Position numbers and translations under genes: made by a program | NCBI GenBank assembly: GCA_964019335.1 | Contig: OZ025662.1 | Coordinates: forward strand, 310,001-374,000 | DNA from: Diplonema japonicum | Lineage: Eukaryota; Euglenozoa; Diplonemea; Diplonemida; Diplonemidae | DNA length: 64,000 nt | Direction: 5' to 3' | Notes under the pieces: generated by a model | The model's input: only the letters and a program-made list of their open reading frames with translations | Database searches by the model: none | What the model was told of the DNA's origin: nothing | Shown here: positions 10,908 to 19,750 of the stretch, in pieces | How positions within the stretch are numbered: the first letter of the stretch is position 1 | How the letters are laid out: each line of letters opens with the position of its first letter

Positions 10908-11753
10908 ATGTCTAGCTGCCCCGATATGCTGAAGTATGTTCCGCGTGCCCCTCCCCGTGAGGTCACTGCGGAAGACTTCGAGTTAGGTGAGTTTCTAGGA
11001 AAGGGCACCTTTGGGCTGGTTCATGTTGCCCGTGACAGACTGACAAATGGTTTGGTAGCGTTGAAGAAGATATCGATAAAGGAGATCGTGGAAGCGAACA
11101 TGAAGGAACAGCTTGTGAGGGAACTCAAAGTGATGCAGCGGTTGAGCCACCCGAACGTGCTGCGCCTCTACACGTACTTCGTGGAAGCGAACCACATTGT
11201 GTTGGTGGTTGAATATGCCCCCAAGGGGGACGTGTACAGTTTGCTCACCAATGAAAAACAGCTTTCTCTCAGAAAAACTGCCAAATTCGTCGCACAACTC
11301 ACGGCAGCCTGCAGCTACGCCCACAAGCACGGTGTTGTCCACAGAGACATCAAACCGGAGAACCTTCTTCTTGATATCAATGGAAATCTCAAGCTCGCGG
11401 ACTTCGGGTGGTCAGCCTTCATCACTGCCAGTGGCACCCGGGGGACATATTGTGGCACCCCCGACTACATCCCTCCTGAGATGGAGTCACGTGAGAAGTA
11501 TGGCTTCACAGTGGACAACTGGTGTATTGGTGTTTTCGCTTATGAGTGCCTCTTCGGGGACCCGCCTTTCGATTCGTCTGACGATGTTACCCGTGCCAAG
11601 AAGATCCTCGCACAGGAGTACTCGTTCCCCCCCAAGCCTGTCCTCCCAGAGGAGGCCTACGATCTCATCCGCAACCTCCTCACCGGCGACCCGGAGAGGA
11701 GACTGTCCCTTGACGACATCTTGTCACACCCCTTCATTGTCAAGTACGCGTGA
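10908..11753 (+). CDS. Aurora-type serine/threonine protein kinase (copy 1)
   Basis: A 281-residue, single-domain kinase. It shows the glycine loop GKGTFG, the VALKK lysine, the catalytic loop HRDIKPENLL, DFGWS, and an activation segment reading GTYCGTPDYIPPEM, close to the Aurora signature (CGTxDYxPPE). A short N-terminal tail contains no visible destruction box, and there is almost no C-terminal extension. Aurora kinases control chromosome segregation and cytokinesis, in kinetoplastids as well. The gene is followed after 158 nt by a paralogue in the same direction. Two DNA blocks (11310-11375 and 11591-11662) are identical to blocks in that paralogue, pointing to recent gene conversion. Confidence 0.9.
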   Translation: MSSCPDMLKYVPRAPPREVTAEDFELGEFLGKGTFGLVHVARDRLTNGLVALKKISIKEIVEANMKEQLVRELKVMQRLSHPNVLRLYTYFVEANHIVLVVEYAPKGDVYSLLTNEKQLSLRKTAKFVAQLTAACSYAHKHGVVHRDIKPENLLLDINGNLKLADFGWSAFITASGTRGTYCGTPDYIPPEMESREKYGFTVDNWCIGVFAYECLFGDPPFDSSDDVTRAKKILAQEYSFPPKPVLPEEAYDLIRNLLTGDPERRLSLDDILSHPFIVKYA

Positions 11754-11805
11754 AAAGGGGATTCGAATTGTTTACACATATTGACTCCATCTTCCATCTT
11801 TTTTT

Positions 11806-11837
<32 letters not shown>

Positions 11838-11911
11838 TTTTTTAATTTCTTGAGACCCCGTTTCTGTTAATTTCTTCCGTTTTGTTACCTTCATAACTTC
11901 AGGACGACAGT

Positions 11912-12808
11912 ATGGCAGCTGCATTGCAAGCAGGGGCATCGCTGCCCGAGGAGCTCAGGTACATCCCTGGTCATGCTGCGAGGGTAGTTACAATCGATGA
12001 CTTTGAACTTGGAAAGCAGCTAGGGGAGGGGAAGTACGGGTACGTCTTCGCCGCGAGAGACAAGAAGACGAATGCCATCGTCGCTCTGAAGAGGATGCCG
12101 ATCAGCGCCATCGTGAAGGACAGGCTGAGCTGCCAGGTGCTCAGGGAGCTGGAGATCATGCAAGCCTTGCAACACCCGAACATCTTGCGAATGTACACCT
12201 ACTTCGTCGACAAGGAGTACATCAATCTTGTCGTGGAGTACGCACCCCTTGGCGATGTGTGGAATGTGCTGCTTCAAGAAAAACGATTTTCTTTGAAAAA
12301 AACAGCTAGGCTAGTCGCACAACTGACCGAAGCTTGCAGCTACGCCCACAAGCACGGTGTTGTCCACAGAGACATCAAACCGGAGAACCTTCTTCTTGAT
12401 GCGAACAAAAATCTCAAACTCGCCGACTTCGGGTGGTCAGCCTTCATCAGGAAGGGTGACGATAAGAGGAAAACATACTGTGGCACCCCCGACTACATCC
12501 CCCCTGAGATGGAGTCCCACACAAGGTACGACTTCACAGTGGACCACTGGTGTATTGGTGTATTCGCTTATGAGTGCCTCTTCGGGAAGCCACCCTTCGA
12601 GGCCAGCGATGATATTGTCCGTGCCAAGAAGATCCTCGCACAGGAGTACTCGTTCCCCCCCAAGCCTGTCCTCCCAGAGGAGGCCTACGACCTTATCCGC
12701 AACCTCCTCATCGGTGACCCGAAGAAGAGAATGTCCCTTGACGACATCTTGTCACACCCCTTCATTGTCAAGTACTACCAGCCCCCCAATGCAGTGGGGG
12801 TTCCTTGA
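11912..12808 (+). CDS. Aurora-type serine/threonine protein kinase (copy 2)
   Basis: A 298-residue kinase, the tandem partner of the preceding gene. It has the glycine loop GEGKYGYV, VALKR, HRDIKPENLL, DFGWS and activation segment TYCGTPDYIPPEM. Differences from copy 1 concentrate in the N-lobe, the activation-loop approach (RKGDDKRK) and the C-terminal tail (YQPPNAVGVP). It reads GKPPFEAS, the usual Aurora form, where copy 1 has GDPPFDSS. The central DNA blocks 12335-12400 and 12619-12690 are identical to copy 1. Which copy matches trypanosome AUK1, 2 or 3 cannot be told by eye. Confidence 0.9.
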   Translation: MAAALQAGASLPEELRYIPGHAARVVTIDDFELGKQLGEGKYGYVFAARDKKTNAIVALKRMPISAIVKDRLSCQVLRELEIMQALQHPNILRMYTYFVDKEYINLVVEYAPLGDVWNVLLQEKRFSLKKTARLVAQLTEACSYAHKHGVVHRDIKPENLLLDANKNLKLADFGWSAFIRKGDDKRKTYCGTPDYIPPEMESHTRYDFTVDHWCIGVFAYECLFGKPPFEASDDIVRAKKILAQEYSFPPKPVLPEEAYDLIRNLLIGDPKKRMSLDDILSHPFIVKYYQPPNAVGVP

Positions 12809-13146
12809 AAAACTTAACTTCGGTTTTTTTTGTTTTTGTTTTTTCATGTTAAAAAAAAGAAAAGAAGAAGAAGAAAGAAGAAACTAAACTTTTTTGCCTC
12901 TTTTTTTTTTGTTTTTCCCTCCTCGTTCGTTTTTTTCTTCTTCTTTTCTTTACTTTTTCTATAAGATTATATTAATTTACCTGCGTTGAGAGCGCAGTTT
13001 GTTTTCACTCCTTCCCCCCCCTCCTCCTGTTTCAATTAGACCACTTCCCTTTCACCACCTTATTTTCTCCTTTATCGTAGATCCCATTTATTGCTGTATT
13101 TTTTTTGTCGTCCTATTTCGGGAACAATCGGTAACACCCAGGCCTG
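12809..13146. other. Intergenic spacer, T-rich
   Basis: No gene is seen. The stretch is T- and C-rich and ends in a CCCAG at about 13141, five bases before the next ATG, which is a plausible 5' splice-acceptor position. Confidence 0.5.
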
Positions 13147-15315
13147 ATGTTGAGATATGGAATAGGTGTGTGTAGGAGGTGGGGGCATCAGAGGCTAGAG
13201 GTAACTGATGGGTTGCATTTGGTGGTGGTGGATGGGGTGAAGGTGCATGGGAACAGGAGGCACCCCAACGGCGCATTGTGCGCAGCCATGACGACAGACG
13301 GGCTGCGTGCTGGGAGCCAGCACGAGATTAGCTGGCTGGTGGAGTACCCCTTCCCGAAGAAGGGGGTAATACCAAAGGTGGTGACTAACGTGATGAGATT
13401 TGTGAAAGATATGAACAGCAAGGGTGTCTTCATCAGACCAGGCGACCTACTGGATGTCAACAATGAACTCGCGGTCTCCTCGTTCGGCAGTGTCAACGAC
13501 GAAACAAAGGCCATCGGCTTCGTATCTCCGCCAAAACACGATCAGTATTGGATGGGCGACCATGAGTTCCGCATCCCCCCATACCCTACCATGATAGCAA
13601 CGGTTCTATCACAAGGTGAACGGTCTGTCGCGGGTTTGACGGGTGGGTTGTCACGGGTACAAAGCGCTCAAATGGGTTTTTGGAACTACGCCCCGTCCCT
13701 CCCTTTTGTCCCGTATCAAAGAATGCCCGGAACCATTCACGATTTATCCACGCTGTCTCCGGAGCTTGGCGGGGACTTATCGATACATGATGGTTTGGTC
13801 AAAGCCGCAACATTGCAAGGTTCTGTCCGTCTAAACTCAAGTACAACTATTCTCAAAAACAATATTGTAACAGTGACGATTCCTTCAGGCGTCTCCGACC
13901 TCGTTCACGAAGCGCTGGCGAACACAGCCGCGCAGCGAACGGATCAAACGGTTGCCCTCATCACAGACATCACCCCGATCGACGGTGGTGAATCGCTGTA
14001 CATACCAAGCGACGGGGGACCGTCACCATCAGGGATAGACGCCCTTTTAACAATACCCTTCAACCCAACTGTTCAACGAAGCAAGGAAGCAGGTGCCGTC
14101 ACGTCTGCAGGGGTTGTTCTCGCATATTTCCCCGACGAGTCGCACATCGATGCGCTGGATGTTTACGACAATGAGAAAACTGTTCTGTCCGACGGCGATG
14201 GTTGCGATGTCAGTATCGACGCCACCCAACCTGATTTGTTCACCGTTAAGCTGAAGCAGAGATCGTGGATGCGGCTGCTCGACAGTTTCAAGGCGAAAAA
14301 GGGTCTCATTATTCCCGCCGTGCACTCGAACGGGTTACATTTCGAGATAAAATGGACCACAGGAGAGCACATCGAGCTCTACCAAGAACAAACCGAGCTT
14401 TCAAGCAAGCTGTTTCAAAAGATGCGGGGGGAAGGCTTCGAGGCCTTCGGAGAAACTGTTCCGCAGAACGGCGGCAACGATGAAAATAACACAAGCGAGT
14501 TGTTGGACATGAAAAGCGAGGGAGGGAAGAGAGTTTTGGTCAGTGCGGGGGACGTCACGTCCCTGCCAGAGAACGACAAGCAGAAAATACGTATCGCAGG
14601 TGGCGGTTCAGCGGTCTCATCAGCAATGGGAGACTTGAAGGCACCAATGACTTCCTCCCAATATGACCAGTACACACGGGAGCTGAACGACCACAAGCTC
14701 CTCGCAAAAGAAATACAAAACACAATGAACACAAGGAGCAAGCAGACGTTGGAAGGCAACGTCATCAGAATTGTGTGGAGCTTTGACGATAAAAACCCGG
14801 CGGAGGAAAAAAGGCTGAACGAAGAGATCACCGCCACCGCCCATGCCTGGTCCCGATGGAAAACTCAGCTTGTGTCGAAAATCATGTTCTTCTTAGAAAG
14901 TAATTTGCAGCAACTCAATCTACCTGATAACGGGGACCTCTCGCCCAACCTCTGCGTCAGGGTGCTGAGCAGAGAGGAGACATCGGAGCCCGTTCCTGTG
15001 TATGGGATCCTCATCAAGGACGATATCTTCCCGCAGCCTCTTACCTCGCCGCTCCTATCGGAGATCACTTCGGACCCTCTATTTGAGGATTGCCCTTTGT
15101 CTTTCTCTTTCGATTTATTTTTGAACATTGCACGCAGAGGAGCCTATTCCAACGCCCGTCTCCGCACCCGGAACTGGGTAGACTTGGAAAAGCACTACCA
15201 AGACCTGTCCTCTGAGGCAGCAGCACGCCTTGCGTCGCTCGAGGCAGATCACAGAAAACTCGCCGAACGCGAAGCAGAGCTTATCAAACGAGAGCAGTTG
15301 CTTAAAGATAAGTAG
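13147..15315 (+). CDS. Protein of unknown function with C-terminal coiled coil
   Basis: A continuous 722-residue frame. The first ATG lies just after a CAG acceptor, which supports this start; another in-frame ATG is at 13288. The body is a mixture of beta-strand-like segments without a family I can name. Notable stretches are VEYPFPKKGVIPKVVTNVMR near residue 68 and a Gly/Ser/Pro-rich loop near residue 290. The last 45 residues (LASLEADHRKLAEREAELIK) form a heptad-like coiled coil. There is no signal peptide or membrane span, and no intron is needed. Confidence 0.65.
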   Translation: MLRYGIGVCRRWGHQRLEVTDGLHLVVVDGVKVHGNRRHPNGALCAAMTTDGLRAGSQHEISWLVEYPFPKKGVIPKVVTNVMRFVKDMNSKGVFIRPGDLLDVNNELAVSSFGSVNDETKAIGFVSPPKHDQYWMGDHEFRIPPYPTMIATVLSQGERSVAGLTGGLSRVQSAQMGFWNYAPSLPFVPYQRMPGTIHDLSTLSPELGGDLSIHDGLVKAATLQGSVRLNSSTTILKNNIVTVTIPSGVSDLVHEALANTAAQRTDQTVALITDITPIDGGESLYIPSDGGPSPSGIDALLTIPFNPTVQRSKEAGAVTSAGVVLAYFPDESHIDALDVYDNEKTVLSDGDGCDVSIDATQPDLFTVKLKQRSWMRLLDSFKAKKGLIIPAVHSNGLHFEIKWTTGEHIELYQEQTELSSKLFQKMRGEGFEAFGETVPQNGGNDENNTSELLDMKSEGGKRVLVSAGDVTSLPENDKQKIRIAGGGSAVSSAMGDLKAPMTSSQYDQYTRELNDHKLLAKEIQNTMNTRSKQTLEGNVIRIVWSFDDKNPAEEKRLNEEITATAHAWSRWKTQLVSKIMFFLESNLQQLNLPDNGDLSPNLCVRVLSREETSEPVPVYGILIKDDIFPQPLTSPLLSEITSDPLFEDCPLSFSFDLFLNIARRGAYSNARLRTRNWVDLEKHYQDLSSEAAARLASLEADHRKLAEREAELIKREQLLKDK

Positions 15316-15417
15316 TTCTTCATTCTTCCTTCTACCTGCGGTAGTACTTTTTTTTTTTTCCTTCTTTCCCCCCCTTTCTTTGTTCTGTGAACAGCCAAGT
15401 AGAAGGGGGATGGTAAT

Positions 15418-17254
15418 ATGTCGGGTGACGATGCAAATTCAGTACCACCCTTAGGGATAACGAATATCCAGCAGCCACTCATGTCAAGCATACCTCAGAC
15501 AGGTATCTCCTCTCTTCCCTTCACCTTGCCGGGCACAAATATGGTCCAAGCGTCGGCCAACTTCCAAGCACCGTTCTATAGCGGCTTTGCAGGTGGTGTG
15601 ATGATGCCCCACTCGCAGCTCATGTCGGGTGTGAACAGCAACTTCCAGCACCCACAACACGGGCATCACCACCAACAGTACCTCCACCAGCACCAACACC
15701 ACCAACAACACCAGCAGCACCACCTCCAACAGATGACCGCGCAGCAACAACATCAACACCACCACCAGCACCACCAGCAGCATCGGCACCAACACCAGCA
15801 CCAACAGTCCCAGCAGTCGGTGCACCAGCACCAACAGCAGCAGCACCCGCAAACACAGCCACAGCAGCAACAGCACCAGCATCAGCAACAGCAGCAGGTC
15901 GTAGCCGAGCAACAACAACAGACCCAGCAACAGCTCAGTGCCAAGAAAGCCCAAGAGGTACGCGGAAGCCAGCAAGCGCTAACACAGGCACAGAGCTCTC
16001 CTAAGGGCGACTGGGTTGCCTACACAGACACGACCACCAACAAGAAGTACTACTACAACGTGCGCACCAAAGCTAAGCAGTGGGAGAAACCTGTCGACTT
16101 CGTTGAACAAGAGGACAAGTGCGACTGGCAGGTGTACGAGGTATGCTCACAACAGCTGCACAACCACTGCACAGGACCCGAAGACAAAGAAGCCCTTCTA
16201 CTACAACACAGTGTCGACTGCTAAGCAGTGGGAGTGCCCACCGGAGTACACGGCGTACATGGAGGGCAAGGAAAGACGGTTGAAGGAGGAAAGAGAGCAG
16301 ATAGAACAGAAGGAAGCTTTAAGGCAGAGGGAGCTTGAAGAGCAGCAGAAGAGGATACAGCAGCAGCTGTCGCTGCAGAAGAAGGCGGAGGACAAGGTCG
16401 ACATCGTTGAAGCGGCGACAGCGCAGTACCAGAGAGGGGACTTTGGGAAGAGCAGGCCCAGCTTGCAAGACAGATACGCGGACTTGCCAGAGGAGAAGGC
16501 TGCATGGGACAATGCGAGGGGGATCCAGCTGGAAGACCAGCAGCAACAACAACAGCAGCAGCAACCGCGGCAGCAGCAGCAACCATCTCCCTCCACGAAG
16601 CACGAAGACCGTGGCTTCGACGTCTCTTCCCTCCTCCAGCCGAAGCTCAAAGCGGCCCCCTCTGGTTACGACACCAAAGAGCCTACCTCTACATCTCCCA
16701 ATATCTCAGAGCTCCTCCACTATGAGAGGCAGCGCACCCAACGACGGGAGGAGCGCCGTGCAGAAGACAGAGAGGACCCACACCTTGAGAAGCAGCTGAG
16801 CAGAGAAGAAGTGCGACGACAGGAGAGAAGCAAGTATGCTAGCACCCTGCGTGGGGAAATAAAATTCAAAAAAACAGGTACCAAGAAAACCGCAATGAAA
16901 GGTGGCAAGACGGAAACCTGTTCAAAGGCGTGAGGAACGAAATGAGGCATGACCACAAGGAGGCTTGGAAGGACGAGGAAGGGAGGGAACTGGCGATGGA
17001 CGAGAGGAACAAGGCGAGGGAAAAGGAGAGGTCGGAGTGGTGGGAGAGCAACAAGTCAGTGGTGAAGCAGAAGGAAGGAGAGAAGGAGAAGGAGAAGGTG
17101 AAGGTGAAGATCGCGGCAAAGGCACCGCTACCCATCCACGTGGTGTGTGAGGTGAACAGCAACAACAGCAACACTACAGGAAATCAACGATGAGATCGAA
17201 ATGGTGAAAAGCATCGGGAACAAAGCCCAAGTGGGGGACATAGGCTGGGTATCC

Positions 17255-17290
<36 letters not shown>

Positions 17291-17920
17291 AAAAAAAATC
17301 TAAAGGTGATCGCCTACCATCCCAACAACACCGTTGATCTCGAACTGGCGTCGGGGGCCAAACTGTTGAAGATGGGTCTCAACTTCATCCAACACCACAG
17401 AAAACAAGGGGCAAAGCCTGCGCCTGCAGCGTCTAGTACAGCAAGCGTCAGGAAAGTGGTTGTGAAGCAATCTTCTGGACCGCAAAACCCATCGTCCAGC
17501 CTACCCCCGGCGCAGTTCTACAAGGGTGACTATGTGGTGTTGACAAGAAGGGTCAGGGAAACGGCAGCTGGTGAGAGGGGTAAGGTCGTTGATATTTTTG
17601 CTGATGGAAAGATAAAGGTATGTAGAAAAAAAAAAGAAGAAGAAAAATAATAATAACTAAATAAGGTAAGCCTGACGGATGGCGTGAAGCTCGTTGTATT
17701 TGCGCAAGATCTCGAGAAGGGGTCAAAGAAGCAAATTGTCCGTTCAGTTCCGGCATCTAAGAACCATGGGGCCGCGCCAAGCCGTGGTGACGGGAACCTA
17801 AAGGGACAGAGGCCAAATGGTGGTAACGCTGGCAAGGGTGGAGCCACCAAGACGAAAGTAAGCCAAAATAACACTTCGGCACCTCAGAAGGCAAAGATGA
17901 CGATTAAGGTTAAGAATTAG
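15418..17920 (+). CDS. Multi-exon WW-domain protein with poly-His/Gln tract and KOW-like C-terminus
   Basis: Five short introns join six reading segments into one product of about 760 residues: 16141-16174 (34 nt), 16834-16877 (44), 17143-17179 (37), 17249-17305 (57, poly-A) and 17618-17665 (48). The order is: a Gln/His-rich tract (residues 75-165); WW domain 1 (DWVAYTDTTTNKKYYYNVRT to WEKP); WW domain 2 (DWQVYEDPKTKKPFYYNTVS to WECP), which exists only after splicing intron 1; a charged coiled coil; a poly-Gln patch; another long basic/acidic helix; and two small beta modules, one with a KOW-like GKVVDIFADGKIKV. Tandem WW domains near the N-terminus recall U1 snRNP factor PRP40 and related splicing proteins. 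No FF domain is visible, so the assignment stays general. Confidence 0.75.
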
Positions 17921-18404
17921 GATGAATTTTGCTCCAAAAAAGAAAGAAAAAAAAAGTGTGGGATGTAAAAGATGTTCTAATACCCCCCCCCCTCCCTTCT
18001 CTTACCTTCCCCCCCCCCCCTCTTAATTTAACCCCCTCATAATTTTTTTCTTTTAAAATGCAGTCCGTTATCGAACTGGTTTTTTTTTTTTTTTTTTTTA
18101 TCTCTTTCCCCCCACCACCACCACTGAAATCAGTAAAAGAAGAGGAATGGTAAGGAAAGGACCCTCCAAAGGAAAAAAAGGAAACGAGGAAAAAAAAAAT
18201 AAGAAAGAAATTTTAAGTATCCCCATAGAGAGTGTCTACTTCACAAATTGGCACAAGTGGTACCGGTGTTTATGAACAAGAAACCACTAACAGAAAGAAA
18301 AAGGAAAAAAAAAAAAAGTGTTTTGTGTTTTTATCCCCATTCCCAAAAGAACTCTTTTCTTCTTTTTTTTGTTTGCAGGTCGGGTATTTGAAAAAGAGGT
18401 TCTT

Positions 18405-18444
<40 letters not shown>

Positions 18445-18583
18445 CGCAGAATCTGACAAGGAAAAAAAAAAAAAAAAAAAGAAATAAATGGATTGCCTCA
18501 TATGTCCTCTCCTTCATGCAGGGTCTTATATTTTCTTTTTCTTTTTTTCTTTTTATTTAACTCCACCAAAATTTTCATGGGTG
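17921..18583. other. Intergenic spacer, homopolymer-rich
   Basis: No gene is seen. C runs (17983-18020), T runs (18080-18101) and A runs (18411-18443, 18462-18480) alternate. GGCACAAGTGGTACC at about 18250 resembles, inverted, GGTACCACCTGTACC at 19157 (13 of 15 positions), which may mark ends of the decayed element between them. Confidence 0.4.
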
Positions 18584-18723
18584 GGAGTGAAAATAAGAAT
18601 TCACTTTATTTCACTCCTGACTTTATTTTCACGCTCCGGCTTCTAAAAGAAATTAGGCCCAGGAGTGAAAAAATTCTGATAGCGTTAAAATAAGAAATAT
18701 TATTTCACTCCTGGGCCTAATTT
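18584..18723. repeat. Nested inverted repeats (MITE-like)
   Basis: A perfect 21-nt inverted repeat has arms 18650-18670 and 18703-18723 around a 32-nt loop; the arms carry the core GGCCCAGGAGTGAAA. Just upstream, GGAGTGAAAATAA (18584-18596) pairs with TTATTTCACTCC (18606-18617). The repeated GGAGTGAAA core in alternating orientation suggests a small non-autonomous element or overlapping copies. Confidence 0.6.
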
Positions 18724-19200
18724 AAGCAAAACCCTCCAAAAAGTCCTACCAAGGTTCCTTTGGCCCCCTTCCAAGAGTCATACGAAAAGGAGTGGGCACG
18801 CTTTTGTGTGTTTCATAATTATAGGAAGGAAAAGAAGGGCCCGTCCGAAAGAAGAGGATTCTATTCTTTATTTCAGCGACATGAACAAGCAAGGCCTGCT
18901 GCCAGTTCAGTCCGGGCGGCTTATTCAAGGCTAGACTCGGTTGTGAAGAGGAATTACAACAAGCAGTTGCACGACCACCCCCGACTAAAGGTCCCCCTCA
19001 AGAGGTTCCAAGAAGGCAAGTCAACAAAAAAGGCGAACATCTTTGCCCAAGAGCAAATAACAGAATTCTTTAGCACCGAGGTATGGCATCGTCCGCCACG
19101 CTTATGCAGCGTTGATGTGCGCTACCGAGGCACATATCCGACACCTGTTGCAATTGGTACCACCTGTACCTCCCACCCACTCAAATTTTGCTGTCGTTAA
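18721..19200 (+). pseudogene. Decayed tyrosine-recombinase-like fragment (core-binding domain)
   Basis: A 160-codon open frame lies between in-frame stops and has no usable ATG in its first part. About residues 13-118 resemble the helical core-binding (SAM-like) domain of tyrosine recombinases: YEKEWARFCVFHNYRKE, a middle helix pair ending in AYSRLDSVVKR, then the KKANIFAQEQITEFF helix that normally leads into the catalytic domain. The catalytic domain (R-H-R-Y) is missing; the frame passes into unrelated sequence and stops. It is flanked by palindromic repeats. It is probably a dead remnant of a Crypton- or DIRS-like element. The family call is inference from the helix pattern. Confidence 0.45.
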
Positions 19201-19216
19201 ATAAAATATCGTATTT

Positions 19217-19364
19217 GTGAATATAAGATTGATGATTTCACTTGTGGTGGCAGTTTTGACTCGTAAAACGTTATAACACTCGCTTCGCTCGTGATATAAC
19301 CGTCATTACTTCACTCGTCAAAAGCACTGCCACCACGCGTGAAATCATAGGATCTTATATTCAC
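19217..19364. mobile_element. 148-bp palindromic element (MITE-like)
   Basis: The sequence begins GTGAATATAAGAT and ends with its exact complement ATCTTATATTCAC. Complementarity continues imperfectly for about 45 nt per arm through GATTTCAC and GTGGTGGCAG blocks. The centre contains CACTCGCTTCGCTCGTG, itself near-palindromic. TAAATAAA-like sequence flanks both sides and may be a degenerate target duplication. Confidence 0.6.
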
Positions 19365-19750
19365 TAAATAAATAGTTATTTTATTCACTCGTAGTTTTTT
19401 TTTTTTTTTTTTTTTTTTTAATCCTTCAAAATTTTTCTTCTTAGCAATTTTTTTTTTTCTCTCTGCTCCTCTCACTTCTTTGCTCGAGCAGGAGGGGAAA
19501 AACCCTGATGGAAAAAAAAAAAAAGAAACAAAACAACGACAAAATTTTGAAGATTACTTGATTATTTTGCAGGACGTCAGGAACACTGGCCTCATGTATC
19601 CCTTTATATTATTTCTTTTTCAGGTTCCCTTCAAAGACACGTATTTATATTTTTTTTTGTTTGCCTCTTTTTTTTTTTTTTTTTTTTTTTTTAAACTTTG
19701 GAAAACACATTGGGTAACACCAAAAAAAAAAAAAAAAAAAAAAAGGGAAA
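19365..19750. other. Intergenic spacer, homopolymer-rich
   Basis: T runs (19397-19419, 19671-19692) and an A run (19721-19744) precede the helicase gene. A 19-nt sequence at 19621-19639 recurs at 40607-40625. No gene is seen. Confidence 0.5.
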
